The notes under the pieces were generated by a model that worked only from the letters and a program-made list of their open reading frames with translations, was not told where the DNA came from and did not search any database. Of a DNA stretch of 64,000 nucleotides, positions 39,358-48,657 are shown one piece after another; the stretch's first letter is position 1, and every line of letters starts with the position of its first letter. Location of the stretch: assembly GCA_022425195.1 (NCBI GenBank), contig JAKMFX010000034.1, forward strand, positions 1 to 64,000. The letters are read 5' to 3'. Both the position numbers and the translations under genes were made by a program. The DNA is from Flavobacteriales bacterium. Lineage in GTDB: Bacteria; Bacteroidota; Bacteroidia; Flavobacteriales; UBA7430.

Positions 39358-40578
39358 TTGAATGTTGCCCTTTACATCGCCCGACGCTATTTATTTTCTT
39401 CAAAGAGCAAGAATGCGGTTAATATAATCACGGGTATTTCTGTATTGGGTGTCGCTGTTGGGACCCTAGCACTGGTGGTGGTCTTGTCTGTTTTTAATGG
39501 CTTTGAATCGCTCATTAAGTCCATGTACCATGAGGTTAATGCCGATTTTGTGGTGCGCTCGGTAGCGTCGAAAAGTTTTGGCTCTTCAAGCTATGACCTT
39601 GAGGAATTAAAGGCCCTTGCGCCCTGGGAATCGATTCAAGAGGTATGTGAAGAAAAGGTGTTGTTGCGCTTTGAGGATCAAGAACAAATTGCAAAACTCA
39701 AAGGGGTTCAGCAATGGCCTTCTGATGATTCCCTTCGCATTGAGAAGCACATTTTTAAAGGGCGAAGTTTTAGAGGCAATCAGCGTCAAGACCTCGCCAT
39801 AGTGGGGCAGGCCCTAGCCCACACCTTATCGATTCCCGTGGATCAGTATTATATGCCCTTGCGCGTTTATGTTCCCAATGTATCAGCAAAAGTAGGATCT
39901 CTTGAACGACCTTTTACAGAAGGTTCTTGGTTTGTGTCTGGGATTTATTCCGTTCAAGCGAATCATGACGCTTCTTATGTCTTGTGTTCTTTGAGTTCTG
40001 TCCAAGACTTTTTAGGTAAGCAGCAGCAGGTGACCTCGCTGGAGTTCCAAGCGAAGGATGCCAATGCTGAAAACCTTCAGGAGGCGCTTCAGACGTATTT
40101 TGGTTCCGATTTTGAGGTTAAAAATCGATATCAACAGCAGGCGTTTTTGTACAAGGTGTTGAAAACCGAAAAGTGGGCCATCTTCTTCATCTTATCCTTT
40201 ATCCTGCTCATCGCCACCTTTACCATTGTGGCCTCAGTCATCATGATCGTCTTGGAAAAACGCAAGGACATTTCAAGTCTTTGGGCCATGGGTACTCCAG
40301 AGCATACCATCCAAAGGATTTTCTTTTATGAGGGATTGCTCATCACCTTTTTTGGGGGAGCTATAGGTTTGTTTTTTGGCGTGGTCTTGTGCTTGTTGCA
40401 GCAAAAATTCGGGTTCTTAAAAATTGGCGCACAAGGTTCTTTTGTCATCAATAATTACCCCGTTGAGGTTCAGACGACAGACGTACTTTTGATTATGCTT
40501 ACGGTACTTTCTTTGGGAATGTTGATCACTTGGATTCCAGTGAGACTGTTGAAGCGAAAGTTTATTCAGGGGTCTTAA
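39358..40578 (+). CDS. FtsX-like / LolC-E type ABC transporter permease
   Basis: IARRYLFSSKSKNAVNIITGISVLGVAVGTLALVVVLSVFNGFESL; TTG start. Confidence 0.9.
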   Translation: MNVALYIARRYLFSSKSKNAVNIITGISVLGVAVGTLALVVVLSVFNGFESLIKSMYHEVNADFVVRSVASKSFGSSSYDLEELKALAPWESIQEVCEEKVLLRFEDQEQIAKLKGVQQWPSDDSLRIEKHIFKGRSFRGNQRQDLAIVGQALAHTLSIPVDQYYMPLRVYVPNVSAKVGSLERPFTEGSWFVSGIYSVQANHDASYVLCSLSSVQDFLGKQQQVTSLEFQAKDANAENLQEALQTYFGSDFEVKNRYQQQAFLYKVLKTEKWAIFFILSFILLIATFTIVASVIMIVLEKRKDISSLWAMGTPEHTIQRIFFYEGLLITFFGGAIGLFFGVVLCLLQQKFGFLKIGAQGSFVINNYPVEVQTTDVLLIMLTVLSLGMLITWIPVRLLKRKFIQGS

Positions 40579-41603
40579 CAAAATTGGTAGTCGGCAAATT
40601 GTTCAGAGATTTCATCCAGAATTTCAAACAGTCGTTCTGGTTCGTCGGTGGTGACCAGTTTTTTTCGGTACTCCTTGATGCCGAACATCCCCTTGAAATA
40701 ATTGGTATAGTGCCTACGGGTTTCTACCACACCGAGCACAGGGCCTTTCCATTCTAGCGATCTTTGAAGGTGTTGTTTACAGGCAGCGATGCGCTCTTCT
40801 ATGGAGGGAGGGGCTAATTTTTCTCCCGTTTCTAGGTAGTGTTTTATTTCGTTGAAGATCCATGGGTATCCGATTGAAGCTCGGCCGATCATCATGCCGT
40901 CCACATCGTACCTTTCTTTCATCATTTTGGCCTTCTCGGGCGAGTCGATATCTCCATTGCCAAACACAGGGATGTGCATTCTTGGATTGTTTTTCACTTC
41001 AGAGATGAGGGTCCAGTCGGCTTCCCCTTTGTACATTTGCTTTCGGGTTCTCCCGTGTATGGATATGGCTTTTATGCCTACATCTTGAAGCCTTTCAGCC
41101 ACATCTACAATGTATTTACTTTCCTCGTTCCAACCCAATCTTGTCTTTACGGTCACAGGCAGGTCGGTAGATTTTACGATCTCTTCCGTCATGCGAACCA
41201 TTTTGGGAATGTCTTTTAATATTCCAGCGCCAGCACCTTTACAGGCTACTTTCTTTACGGGGCATCCGTAATTGATGTCGATGATGTCGGGTTTTGCTTG
41301 CGCTGTAATTTCCGCAGCTTCGCGCATGGAATTGATGTCGTAGCCAAAAATTTGAATGCCCATGGGGCGCTCGTATTCAAAGATGTCTAGTTTTTGAACA
41401 CTTTTGGCAGCATCGCGAATCAAGCCCTCTGAGGAGATGAATTCCGTGTACATCAAATCTGCTCCGTGCTGTTTGCAGAGTTCACGAAAAGGGGGGTCGC
41501 TAACATCCTCCATGGGAGCCAGCAAAAGGGGGTAGTCCCCAAGTTCTATATTTCCTATCTTTACCACTTCTGAAAAATATTCGCAAAAATACGAAAAACA
41601 CAT
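40575..41603 (-). CDS. dusB: tRNA-dihydrouridine synthase (DusB-like)
   Basis: LLLAPMEDVSDPPFRELCKQHGADLMYTEF; INYGCPVKKVACKGAGAGIL; true start probably a downstream GTG before KIGNIELG. Confidence 0.92.
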   Translation of the reverse strand: MCFSYFCEYFSEVVKIGNIELGDYPLLLAPMEDVSDPPFRELCKQHGADLMYTEFISSEGLIRDAAKSVQKLDIFEYERPMGIQIFGYDINSMREAAEITAQAKPDIIDINYGCPVKKVACKGAGAGILKDIPKMVRMTEEIVKSTDLPVTVKTRLGWNEESKYIVDVAERLQDVGIKAISIHGRTRKQMYKGEADWTLISEVKNNPRMHIPVFGNGDIDSPEKAKMMKERYDVDGMMIGRASIGYPWIFNEIKHYLETGEKLAPPSIEERIAACKQHLQRSLEWKGPVLGVVETRRHYTNYFKGMFGIKEYRKKLVTTDEPERLFEILDEISEQFADYQFC

Positions 41604-42522
41604 GGGATTTAGCCTTGTAGAGAAAACTAGAGGTATCTGGTCAAAGAAAAGTTATTCAACCTTGTTGTATTACTTCCCCATTGTCATTGTGATGGGGCTT
41701 ATGAGCTCACATATAGTGGGTGCTTTTATTTGTCAGTGGGTCTTTGATATCAGTTTCTTTTCGAGCACAAAGGAGGTTTTTGATCCTGAAAATAAAGACT
41801 TGATTGACGCCATGAAGGTGATGCAGTTTTTTAATGCGGTAGGAACTTTTATCATACCGGCATTTGCATTTTTGCACTTGCGAGGTGTGGAAAAGCCTGC
41901 TCAGTATTTGAAATGGCAAAACCCTTTGTCCGTGGTAGCGATGCTATCTATGTTGATCATGGCTTTTGCGATGATTCCTGTGGCCAACTTTTTGGGTTTC
42001 TTAAACGAAGGTTTATACCTACCAGAGTTTTTGGACTTTCTCAGAGTCATTGAAGAGCAAACCCTCCGCGTAACCGAACAATTTTTAATCATGGATACCT
42101 ATTTAGATTTGGTGCTTATGATTCTTTTAATAGGTGTCGTGGCTGCCCTAGGTGAAGAACTATTGTTTCGCGGAGTGCTGCAAAATTTATTTCTGGAATG
42201 GTGGGGGTCTAAGCATTTGGCCGTTTGGATAACAGCCTTGTTGTTTAGTGTCATACACCTTCAATACCACGCCATTTTACCCCGCTTTATATTGGGTGCC
42301 CTCATCGGTTATGTATATGTACAATCGGGCAACCTGAGAAGTTCGATTTATCTTCACTTTTTCTACAACACCACCCTGTTGATCATTACATTTTTAATTC
42401 AGCACAGTGGCATCCACTCTTCATGGGAGTTCATTGGTACAGAGCAATTTTTAATTGTACTCTTTTCGATGATTGTTCTGGGCTTATTTCTGTTTAAGGT
42501 GCCATTGTCAAAAAGAGATTGA
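41602..42522 (+). CDS. CPBP-family intramembrane metalloprotease
   Basis: GEELLFRGVLQNLFLEW EExxxR motif; VIHLQYHAILPRFILGALIGYVY. Confidence 0.9.
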   Translation: MGFSLVEKTRGIWSKKSYSTLLYYFPIVIVMGLMSSHIVGAFICQWVFDISFFSSTKEVFDPENKDLIDAMKVMQFFNAVGTFIIPAFAFLHLRGVEKPAQYLKWQNPLSVVAMLSMLIMAFAMIPVANFLGFLNEGLYLPEFLDFLRVIEEQTLRVTEQFLIMDTYLDLVLMILLIGVVAALGEELLFRGVLQNLFLEWWGSKHLAVWITALLFSVIHLQYHAILPRFILGALIGYVYVQSGNLRSSIYLHFFYNTTLLIITFLIQHSGIHSSWEFIGTEQFLIVLFSMIVLGLFLFKVPLSKRD

Positions 42523-42672
42523 CAGGTTTTTCAACAACAAGTCCCCATTCGCAAAACAAATGGGGACTCGGCCAACTTAAAAAACATGTTGAAAATGAAA
42601 GTCTTTATAAAACTAGTTGATTGCTGATCTATGCGCAATAGGTGAAATCACTCAATTTTGAATTTGAGTCAT

Positions 42673-42704
42673 AAAAAAAGGGAAGCCATGGCTTCCCTTT
42701 TTTT
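42673..42704. terminator. Bidirectional rho-independent terminator
   Basis: AAAAAAAGGGAAGCCATGGCTTCCCTTTTTTT perfect palindrome between convergent genes. Confidence 0.92.
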
Positions 42705-42720
42705 CTTTTCATCCTCAAGA

Positions 42721-43188
42721 TCAATCGACACTTGAATAGGTAGCGTAATTAATCTTGTAGGCCTGCGCTTTCCGTAATTCTTGTTTGATGTCAGTGATGA
42801 GGCCCATCTTAGCATCTACATCTGCCTTGATACAGGTAATCAGTTGCGGCTTTTTTTCTTCTGCTGTGGCTTCTCTTTTTGAAGCGACAAATTCTTGAAT
42901 GTCACTCGCCAATTTGAAGGAGTCATTCAACTGAATTCTAGGTTCCGTTCCAAATTTTGACTGCATGCCTGTAACAGGTGCACCCACGTATATATAGCTA
43001 CAGAGTGATTTGTCTTCAATTTTTTTCACCTCCGATGCTTGCGGTAGTGCGTTCTCAACCAATAGTGTTGTTTCTCTCATCACCGTGGTGACCATGAAGA
43101 AGAACAACAGCATAAAAACGATGTCGGGAAGAGAGGCTGTTGAGATGGCCGGAGTTCCACTCCCTTTTTTCTTCTTAAATCTGCTCAT
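42721..43188 (-). CDS. ExbD/TolR family protein
   Basis: STASLPDIVFMLLFFFMVTTVMRE. Confidence 0.9.
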   Translation of the reverse strand: MSRFKKKKGSGTPAISTASLPDIVFMLLFFFMVTTVMRETTLLVENALPQASEVKKIEDKSLCSYIYVGAPVTGMQSKFGTEPRIQLNDSFKLASDIQEFVASKREATAEEKKPQLITCIKADVDAKMGLITDIKQELRKAQAYKINYATYSSVD

Positions 43189-43734
43189 TTAGTTTCCTCC
43201 TGCATTTTTGGGTTCTGCTTCAGAAATTTTCTCAGGAAACATCTTTCGGATTTCCTTTTTTCTATCGCCTTTCAGTTCTGTGTAGTTCAGGCCAAATTTC
43301 TTTTGCGCTTCTCGATCTCTGAGCTCGCGGTAAGCTGCGGAGAGTTCGTTTTGGACTTTGATGTACATCTCGTAGGAAGTCCCACGGTCGTTTTGAAGCG
43401 AAATAATGGCTTTTTGAGGGTTGTCAGATAAGGAGGGGTTTTTGCCCCAGTTGTCTAAAAACTTTTTGGCTCCCGCTCTCAATTGAGAGATCTCCATCAA
43501 TTCTTCTTCCACCAAAAGTTGGTCTTTAGCATTGACCAATACCACATATATGTTTTTGGCTTTGATCTGAGAATCATCAATGATCTGCTCCTCATCTTCA
43601 GGCATCGCAGGAAGTTTTCGGACTAGGCCGGTGTCAACATCCATCGTGGTGGTGACCAGGAAAAAGATGAGTAGCAAAAATGCGATGTCTGCCATCGATC
43701 CTGCGTTAATTTCGGGTAATGATCTTCTAGACAT
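43189..43734 (-). CDS. ExbD/TolR family protein
   Basis: PEINAGSMADIAFLLLIFFLVTTTMDVDTGL. Confidence 0.92.
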   Translation of the reverse strand: MSRRSLPEINAGSMADIAFLLLIFFLVTTTMDVDTGLVRKLPAMPEDEEQIIDDSQIKAKNIYVVLVNAKDQLLVEEELMEISQLRAGAKKFLDNWGKNPSLSDNPQKAIISLQNDRGTSYEMYIKVQNELSAAYRELRDREAQKKFGLNYTELKGDRKKEIRKMFPEKISEAEPKNAGGN

Positions 43735-43737
43735 TGC

Positions 43738-44070
43738 CTATTTGTTAAGCATTTTTGATACCTCTGTATAGACTGTAGTCAGTATCGCTCCAACGGCCAA
43801 TACATAGAATACAATAAGACCTGCGCCAACTTGTCTGGACTGTGATTCGGTCACATCGAATTTCATAAAGTGATCCGTCACCTCATCAGATGCAATAAGT
43901 AGAGCAATGATGTAGATGAGCAACAATGCCCCGACAGTAATTCCTACTTGCTTCGCCTTTTTGGGATGCGAAATCAAATGTTTTATTGGAAATGCGATCG
44001 CAGATATCGTAGCCGCTGCGATTAAAATGTAGGTAAGAATAATACCGTAATTTGCCATGAAATCTCCCAT
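43738..44070 (-). CDS. Small 3-TM membrane protein of the ExbBD operon
   Basis: 110 aa, three hydrophobic segments, between exbB and exbD. Confidence 0.7.
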   Translation of the reverse strand: MGDFMANYGIILTYILIAAATISAIAFPIKHLISHPKKAKQVGITVGALLLIYIIALLIASDEVTDHFMKFDVTESQSRQVGAGLIVFYVLAVGAILTTVYTEVSKMLNK

Positions 44071-44096
44071 TTCAATATGTTTTAACGGTTTGTATG

Positions 44097-44933
44097 TTAT
44101 TTTTTAGCTGCTTCTTGTCTTGCCAAGATGTCAATCAGTGTGATCGAGGCATCTTCCATGGAGTTGACAAGGTTGTCTATCTTAGCGATGATATAGTTGT
44201 AAAATACCTGAAGGATCATGGCTACGATCAAACCAAATACCGTAGTCAATAAGGCTACTTTAATACCTCCAGCAACGAGTGCAGGAGAAATGTTGTTGTT
44301 GGCTTCAATGGCATCAAAGGCGCCAATCATTCCGATTACGGTACCCATAAACCCGAGCATAGGCGCTAAGGCAATAAATAGCGAGATCCAAGAAGTGTTG
44401 CGCTCCAATCGACCCATTTGAACCGATCCGTATGCAACAATAGATTTTTCAACCATGTCTAAGCCCTCTGATGAGCGCTCTAGTCCTTGGTAAAATATAG
44501 AGGCTACTGGGCCTGGCGTGTTGCGGCAAATTTCTTTTGCATCTTCAACGCCACCCTTATTTAATGCTTCGTCGATATCTCCTAGGAGTTGGTCGGTATT
44601 TGTCGTCGCTAAGTTCAAGTAGATGATACGTTCAATACACAGTGCCAAGCCTAAGATGAGCGCAATCAATACTATACCCATGAATCCGGCACCCCCTTCA
44701 ATAAACTTTTCCTTGAGCACTTGGTGGAAACCGGCTTCCGGCACTTCTTCTGAAATTTCTTCAATGGGAGCAGGTGCAGCCGCTTCAGCAACAGTGTCAG
44801 TGGTTAAAGAATCTACAGCCGAGCTGTCTGTGGTGATTTCCGTATTTGAAGAAGTCTCATCTTGAGCTAATGCGTCCAAGTTATTGATGTTCAGCAAGCC
44901 AAAGATTGCCAATAGGGAAAGTAATTTTTTCAT
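44097..44933 (-). CDS. ExbB/TolQ/MotA family proton channel protein
   Basis: LAPMLGFMGTVIGMIGAFDAIEANNNISPALVAGGIKVALLTTVFGL; N-terminal signal and low-complexity acidic region. Confidence 0.93.
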   Translation of the reverse strand: MKKLLSLLAIFGLLNINNLDALAQDETSSNTEITTDSSAVDSLTTDTVAEAAAPAPIEEISEEVPEAGFHQVLKEKFIEGGAGFMGIVLIALILGLALCIERIIYLNLATTNTDQLLGDIDEALNKGGVEDAKEICRNTPGPVASIFYQGLERSSEGLDMVEKSIVAYGSVQMGRLERNTSWISLFIALAPMLGFMGTVIGMIGAFDAIEANNNISPALVAGGIKVALLTTVFGLIVAMILQVFYNYIIAKIDNLVNSMEDASITLIDILARQEAAKK

Positions 44934-44972
44934 TTTTGTTGGTAATTTGTTGAATAAATGAACTTGTTTTTA

Positions 44973-44980
44973 CAAAACTA
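44973..44980 (-). promoter_or_regulatory. Candidate -7 box TAGTTTTG for exb operon
   Basis: TAnnTTTG match 40 nt upstream of exbB start. Confidence 0.45.
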
Positions 44981-45075
44981 AACAATTCCTTCAATAACTA
45001 AGCCGAAATTTAGTTCTCATCTATCTAAAGTTGAGTTTCTAATGCTTTGCATGTGCCATGCTTGTGTTTTATATG

Positions 45076-45107
45076 TTTGGCGAGGTTGATTAATAGCCTT
45101 AAATTTG
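45076..45107 (+). promoter_or_regulatory. Promoter upstream of CIA30-like/photolyase genes
   Basis: TTTG (45076) and TAAATTTG (45100-45107) with 20-nt spacer. Confidence 0.5.
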
Positions 45108-45219
45108 TGTTGTTGAGAATTTCACCATGCAGACATTCCCATAAACAGCAGGGATGCTTCTCCTTGGAGCTTCATTTAAATATTGCTGATGCTTAACTAT
45201 TTATCGATTTTTTTTACTG

Positions 45220-45732
45220 ATGGTATATACTTCTACTAATGCGCAGAACACCCAGGTTATTGTCGATTTTACAGACAGCCATAAAACTCCATCTTGGGAG
45301 GTGTTTAGCGACGGCGTGATGGGGGGCGTTTCGGAAAGTGTGTTCACCAAAGATGCAGAGGGCTCTGGTATATTCTCCGGGCATGTTTCTACGGATAATA
45401 ACGGTGGTTTTGCCGGTGTTCGTTGTCGTCTGAACGTGGATTTAACGCTGCGGAAAAGATTTGTACTCCACCTGACTGGAGATTCAAAATCCTATCAATT
45501 TAGGATCAAACACAAATCTTCAGATGCGCATTCCTATGTATATGCTTTTGAAACCTCAGGCGAAAAAGAGAGGGTCGTTATTGATATTGATGCATTCGTT
45601 CCAAGATACAGAGGGCGGGATATAGATAGGCCCAATTTTAATGATGCTTCACTTGAGGAAATCTGTTTTTTAATCGGGAATAAGGTAGATGAGGATTACC
45701 GACTGCAAATTCATAAAATAGAAATTGAGTAG
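45220..45732 (+). CDS. CIA30-family protein (5' end possibly frameshifted)
   Basis: DGVMGGVSESVF...GSGIFSGHVSTDNNGGFAGVRCR typical of CIA30 domain; directly upstream of photolyase gene. Confidence 0.85.
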   Translation: MVYTSTNAQNTQVIVDFTDSHKTPSWEVFSDGVMGGVSESVFTKDAEGSGIFSGHVSTDNNGGFAGVRCRLNVDLTLRKRFVLHLTGDSKSYQFRIKHKSSDAHSYVYAFETSGEKERVVIDIDAFVPRYRGRDIDRPNFNDASLEEICFLIGNKVDEDYRLQIHKIEIE

Positions 45733-45744
45733 CGCTTATAAACT

Positions 45745-47037
45745 ATGACATCGAAAACGCCCATATCCATATTCTGGTTTCGCAGGGACTTGAGACTTCA
45801 GGACAACACTGCACTTTACCATGCATTAAAGCAGGGTCATCCCGTCTTGCCCATTTTTATTTTTGACAAGGACATTGTTGAGGTTTTACCAGAGGACGAT
45901 CCCAGAGTGAATTTTATTTACGATACCCTTGCTGATATTGATAAAGAGCTAAAATCATTGGGCAGTTCTTTGTTGATTTTAAAGGGTAAAGTTGATGAGG
46001 TTTGGCAATCCCTGTGTAGAGATTATACCATCTCTGATGTGTTTTTTAATAGAGATTATGAGCCTTATGCCCGCCAGAGGGATGCAGGGATTGAAAAACA
46101 ATTGACAGGCGCTGGAATAATGGTTCATTCGTTCAAAGATCAGGTAGTTTTTGAGCCCCATGAGGTGTTGAAGGCCGATGGGAACCCTTACACAGTATTT
46201 ACGCCCTACAAAAGAAAGTGGCTGCAATTGTATGATTTGGTTACGATCTATGACGCTCCAGATGGATCTTCGTTTTTACAAATCACAAATGAAATTCCGA
46301 CAAAAAATGCACTTGGGATTAAGGTGTCTGAGATCAAAGTCATGCCCTATGATTTGAAAGTCGTTACAGATTATGCCAAGTACAGAGATTACCCATCCAT
46401 CAATGGGACTTCACGCTTGGGCCCATATTTGCGTTTTGGACTCGTAAGTGTTCGTACCCTCATGTCTAATATAGGCTCTGTGTCGGAGACTTTTACCTCT
46501 GAACTCGTTTGGAGAGAGTTTTTCATGCAGATCTTGTACCATTTCCCTCATGTGGTCAAAGAAAATTTCCGACCTAAGTACAATGCCATTGAGTGGGTAA
46601 ATGATGAAAAGATGTTTGAATTGTGGAAATCCGGAAAAACAGGATATCCCATTGTGGATGCTGGCATGCGTGAGCTGAATCAAACGGGGTATATGCACAA
46701 CAGGGTGCGTATGCTCACAGCAGGCTTTTTGTGCAAGCACTTACTTACGGATTGGAGATGGGGCGAAGCGTACTTCGCAGAAAAGCTGATGGACTACGAC
46801 CTATCGGCCAACAATGGGAACTGGCAGTGGGCTGCCGGAACTGGGTGTGATGCAGCTCCCTATTTTCGTGTATTTAACCCAAGTACTCAGGCAAAGAAGT
46901 TTGATGCTCAATTGGAATACATCAACAAATGGATTCCTGAACTTAATTCCCTAGAGTACCCACAGCCCATAGTTGTCCATGAACATGCCAGAAAAAGGGC
47001 ATTAGAAACCTATAAAATAGGACTGGCTAAATACTAG
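45745..47037 (+). CDS. Deoxyribodipyrimidine photolyase / cryptochrome family
   Basis: FWFRRDLRLQDNTALYHAL; SELVWREFFMQILYHFP; TGYPIVDAGMRELNQTGYMHNRVRM; DYDLSANNGNWQWAAGTGCD. Confidence 0.95.
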   Translation: MTSKTPISIFWFRRDLRLQDNTALYHALKQGHPVLPIFIFDKDIVEVLPEDDPRVNFIYDTLADIDKELKSLGSSLLILKGKVDEVWQSLCRDYTISDVFFNRDYEPYARQRDAGIEKQLTGAGIMVHSFKDQVVFEPHEVLKADGNPYTVFTPYKRKWLQLYDLVTIYDAPDGSSFLQITNEIPTKNALGIKVSEIKVMPYDLKVVTDYAKYRDYPSINGTSRLGPYLRFGLVSVRTLMSNIGSVSETFTSELVWREFFMQILYHFPHVVKENFRPKYNAIEWVNDEKMFELWKSGKTGYPIVDAGMRELNQTGYMHNRVRMLTAGFLCKHLLTDWRWGEAYFAEKLMDYDLSANNGNWQWAAGTGCDAAPYFRVFNPSTQAKKFDAQLEYINKWIPELNSLEYPQPIVVHEHARKRALETYKIGLAKY

Positions 47038-47207
47038 CTAAATCTTACTTTTCCTTTAGGGTATCTTTTTTTCCACAGCTGGATGCTTTCCATGTTAGGA
47101 AGGCTAATCTTGATTTTTTCTGTGTAGAAGACGATTTTCGGCTGTCTTTCTTTAATTGCTGAAATCAAATCTTCGGCTCGCTTGGTTGATAATCTTCTTC
47201 GGCTCAT
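47034..47207 (-). CDS. 57-aa basic protein, absent from ORF track
   Basis: Manual translation MSRRRLSTKRAEDLISAIKERQPKIVFYTEKIKISLPNMESIQLWKKRYPKGKVRFS*; fills the whole gap, stop overlaps photolyase stop. Confidence 0.6.
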   Translation of the reverse strand: MSRRRLSTKRAEDLISAIKERQPKIVFYTEKIKISLPNMESIQLWKKRYPKGKVRFS

Positions 47208-47225
47208 AATTTGTATATTAAATTC

Positions 47226-47256
47226 TTGGTAAAGTTATACAATTTGTATAAATTTG
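47226..47256 (+). promoter_or_regulatory. Promoter with MerR-type inverted repeat in the spacer
   Basis: TTG (47226-47228), N20, TAAATTTG (47249-47256); TATACAA-T-TTGTATA at 47236-47250. Confidence 0.7.
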
Positions 47257-47276
47257 ACAAACAAAACGTATACAAA

Positions 47277-47972
47277 ATGAAGAATTACTTAATTATAGGG
47301 GCCTCAGGGGGGATCGGACAAGCCATAGCAAGCCAGCTTCTTTACAAAAGCTACGCTGTTTATGCTACATTTTGTTCAAATCCCATCTCACTAGAGCATT
47401 CTAATTTGACGACAGGACATTTTGATGTTCTCAATTCTGATGAGTTTTCTTTCGATTTGCCTGAGGTTATTGACGGATTGATTTACTGTCCGGGAACGAT
47501 CAACCTAAAACCGTACAACGCTCTTAAGGATTCAGACTTTCTACATGAGTTCCAAGTCAACGTCATCGGTTTTAACAAAGTCATGAAGCTTGCTTTAAGA
47601 GCGCTGAAAAAGTCAGAAGGATCTTCGGTAGTAGGATTTTCTTCCGTCTGTGCACAGAATGGCTTTAGCTTTCATGCCTCTACGGCAGCCTCGAAGTCGG
47701 CCTTGGAAGGCTTATTTGTTTCTCTAGCAAAAGAGTTTTCACCCAAAATACGTTTTAACATCATTGCACCATCTATTATTAACACCTCCTTAAGCGCTCA
47801 TCTGCTTAATTCAGATTCTAAGAAAGATCGCATTGCGGCAAACCATCCGATTCCTCGTGTGGGGACTGCAAACGATGTCTCTTCCTTAGCATGTCATTTG
47901 ATTTCTGATGATGCTTCATGGATTACTGGGCAAGTATTTGCCGTTGACGGAGGTAAATCTAAACTACTATAA
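47277..47972 (+). CDS. Short-chain dehydrogenase/reductase
   Basis: YLIIGASGGIGQAIASQLL; STAASKSALEGLFVSLAKE; start refined to MKNYLI. Confidence 0.92.
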   Translation: MKNYLIIGASGGIGQAIASQLLYKSYAVYATFCSNPISLEHSNLTTGHFDVLNSDEFSFDLPEVIDGLIYCPGTINLKPYNALKDSDFLHEFQVNVIGFNKVMKLALRALKKSEGSSVVGFSSVCAQNGFSFHASTAASKSALEGLFVSLAKEFSPKIRFNIIAPSIINTSLSAHLLNSDSKKDRIAANHPIPRVGTANDVSSLACHLISDDASWITGQVFAVDGGKSKLL

Positions 47973-47973
47973 C

Positions 47974-48138
47974 ATGAATTTATTTAGCTTTTTTTCGCCC
48001 CGCAAGAAATTGCAACGCAAGTACAAAAACCTGTTGAAGCTTTCACACAAGTATTCACGTATCGATCGTAAGATATCTGACCAATACTTTAATGAAGCTT
48101 ACAAGGTGCTCCAGTCTCTCGAGAAATTACAAGGATGA
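47974..48138 (+). CDS. Lacal_2735-family small protein
   Basis: MNLFSFFSPRKKLQRKYKNLLKLSHKYSRIDRKISDQYFNEAYKVLQSLEKLQG. Confidence 0.75.
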   Translation: MNLFSFFSPRKKLQRKYKNLLKLSHKYSRIDRKISDQYFNEAYKVLQSLEKLQG

Positions 48139-48656
48139 AATGGTTATCAGTACTCACACTTATACTTACGTCAATGAGCATTACAGCACAAAGCATTCAT
48201 GAGTTGAGTTACCTCTCGATTGATGGAGAAACAATTTCAATGAAATCCTACGAGAACCAATATGTCTTGGTGGTTAATGTCGCTTCATTTTGTGGCTATA
48301 CTTCCCAATACGATGCCTTGCAGGAGCTTCATGAATCTCAAGAGAATCTGAATGTCATTGCATTTCCCTGCAACCAATTTGGAGCCCAAGAGCCAAACTC
48401 GGAGTCGGAAATTAAGGAATTTTGTTCTACAAAATTTTCCGTTGACTTTCCTATGTCGTCCAAAGTTGATGTGAAAGGATCGAAAGTCTCGCCCATCTAT
48501 CAATGGCTTACGCAGAAAGAACTCAACAAACTTGGAGACTTTGAAGTCTCGTGGAACTTCAACAAATTTTTGGTAGGCCCATCAGGAGAGTTGATCGCTC
48601 ACTTCCCGAGTAGTGTAAAACCTTTGAGTAACGAAATCACAAAACTCTTAAAGTAA
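48135..48656 (+). CDS. Glutathione peroxidase family protein
   Basis: NVASFCGYTSQYDALQELHE; FPCNQFGAQEPNSESEI; SWNFNKFLVGPSGE. Confidence 0.93.
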   Translation: MKWLSVLTLILTSMSITAQSIHELSYLSIDGETISMKSYENQYVLVVNVASFCGYTSQYDALQELHESQENLNVIAFPCNQFGAQEPNSESEIKEFCSTKFSVDFPMSSKVDVKGSKVSPIYQWLTQKELNKLGDFEVSWNFNKFLVGPSGELIAHFPSSVKPLSNEITKLLK

Positions 48657-48657
48657 T

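Noticed and set aside
47908-48138. 76-aa ORF start at 47908
   Set aside because: The upstream part overlaps the SDR gene; the conserved Lacal_2735-like protein starts at 47974.
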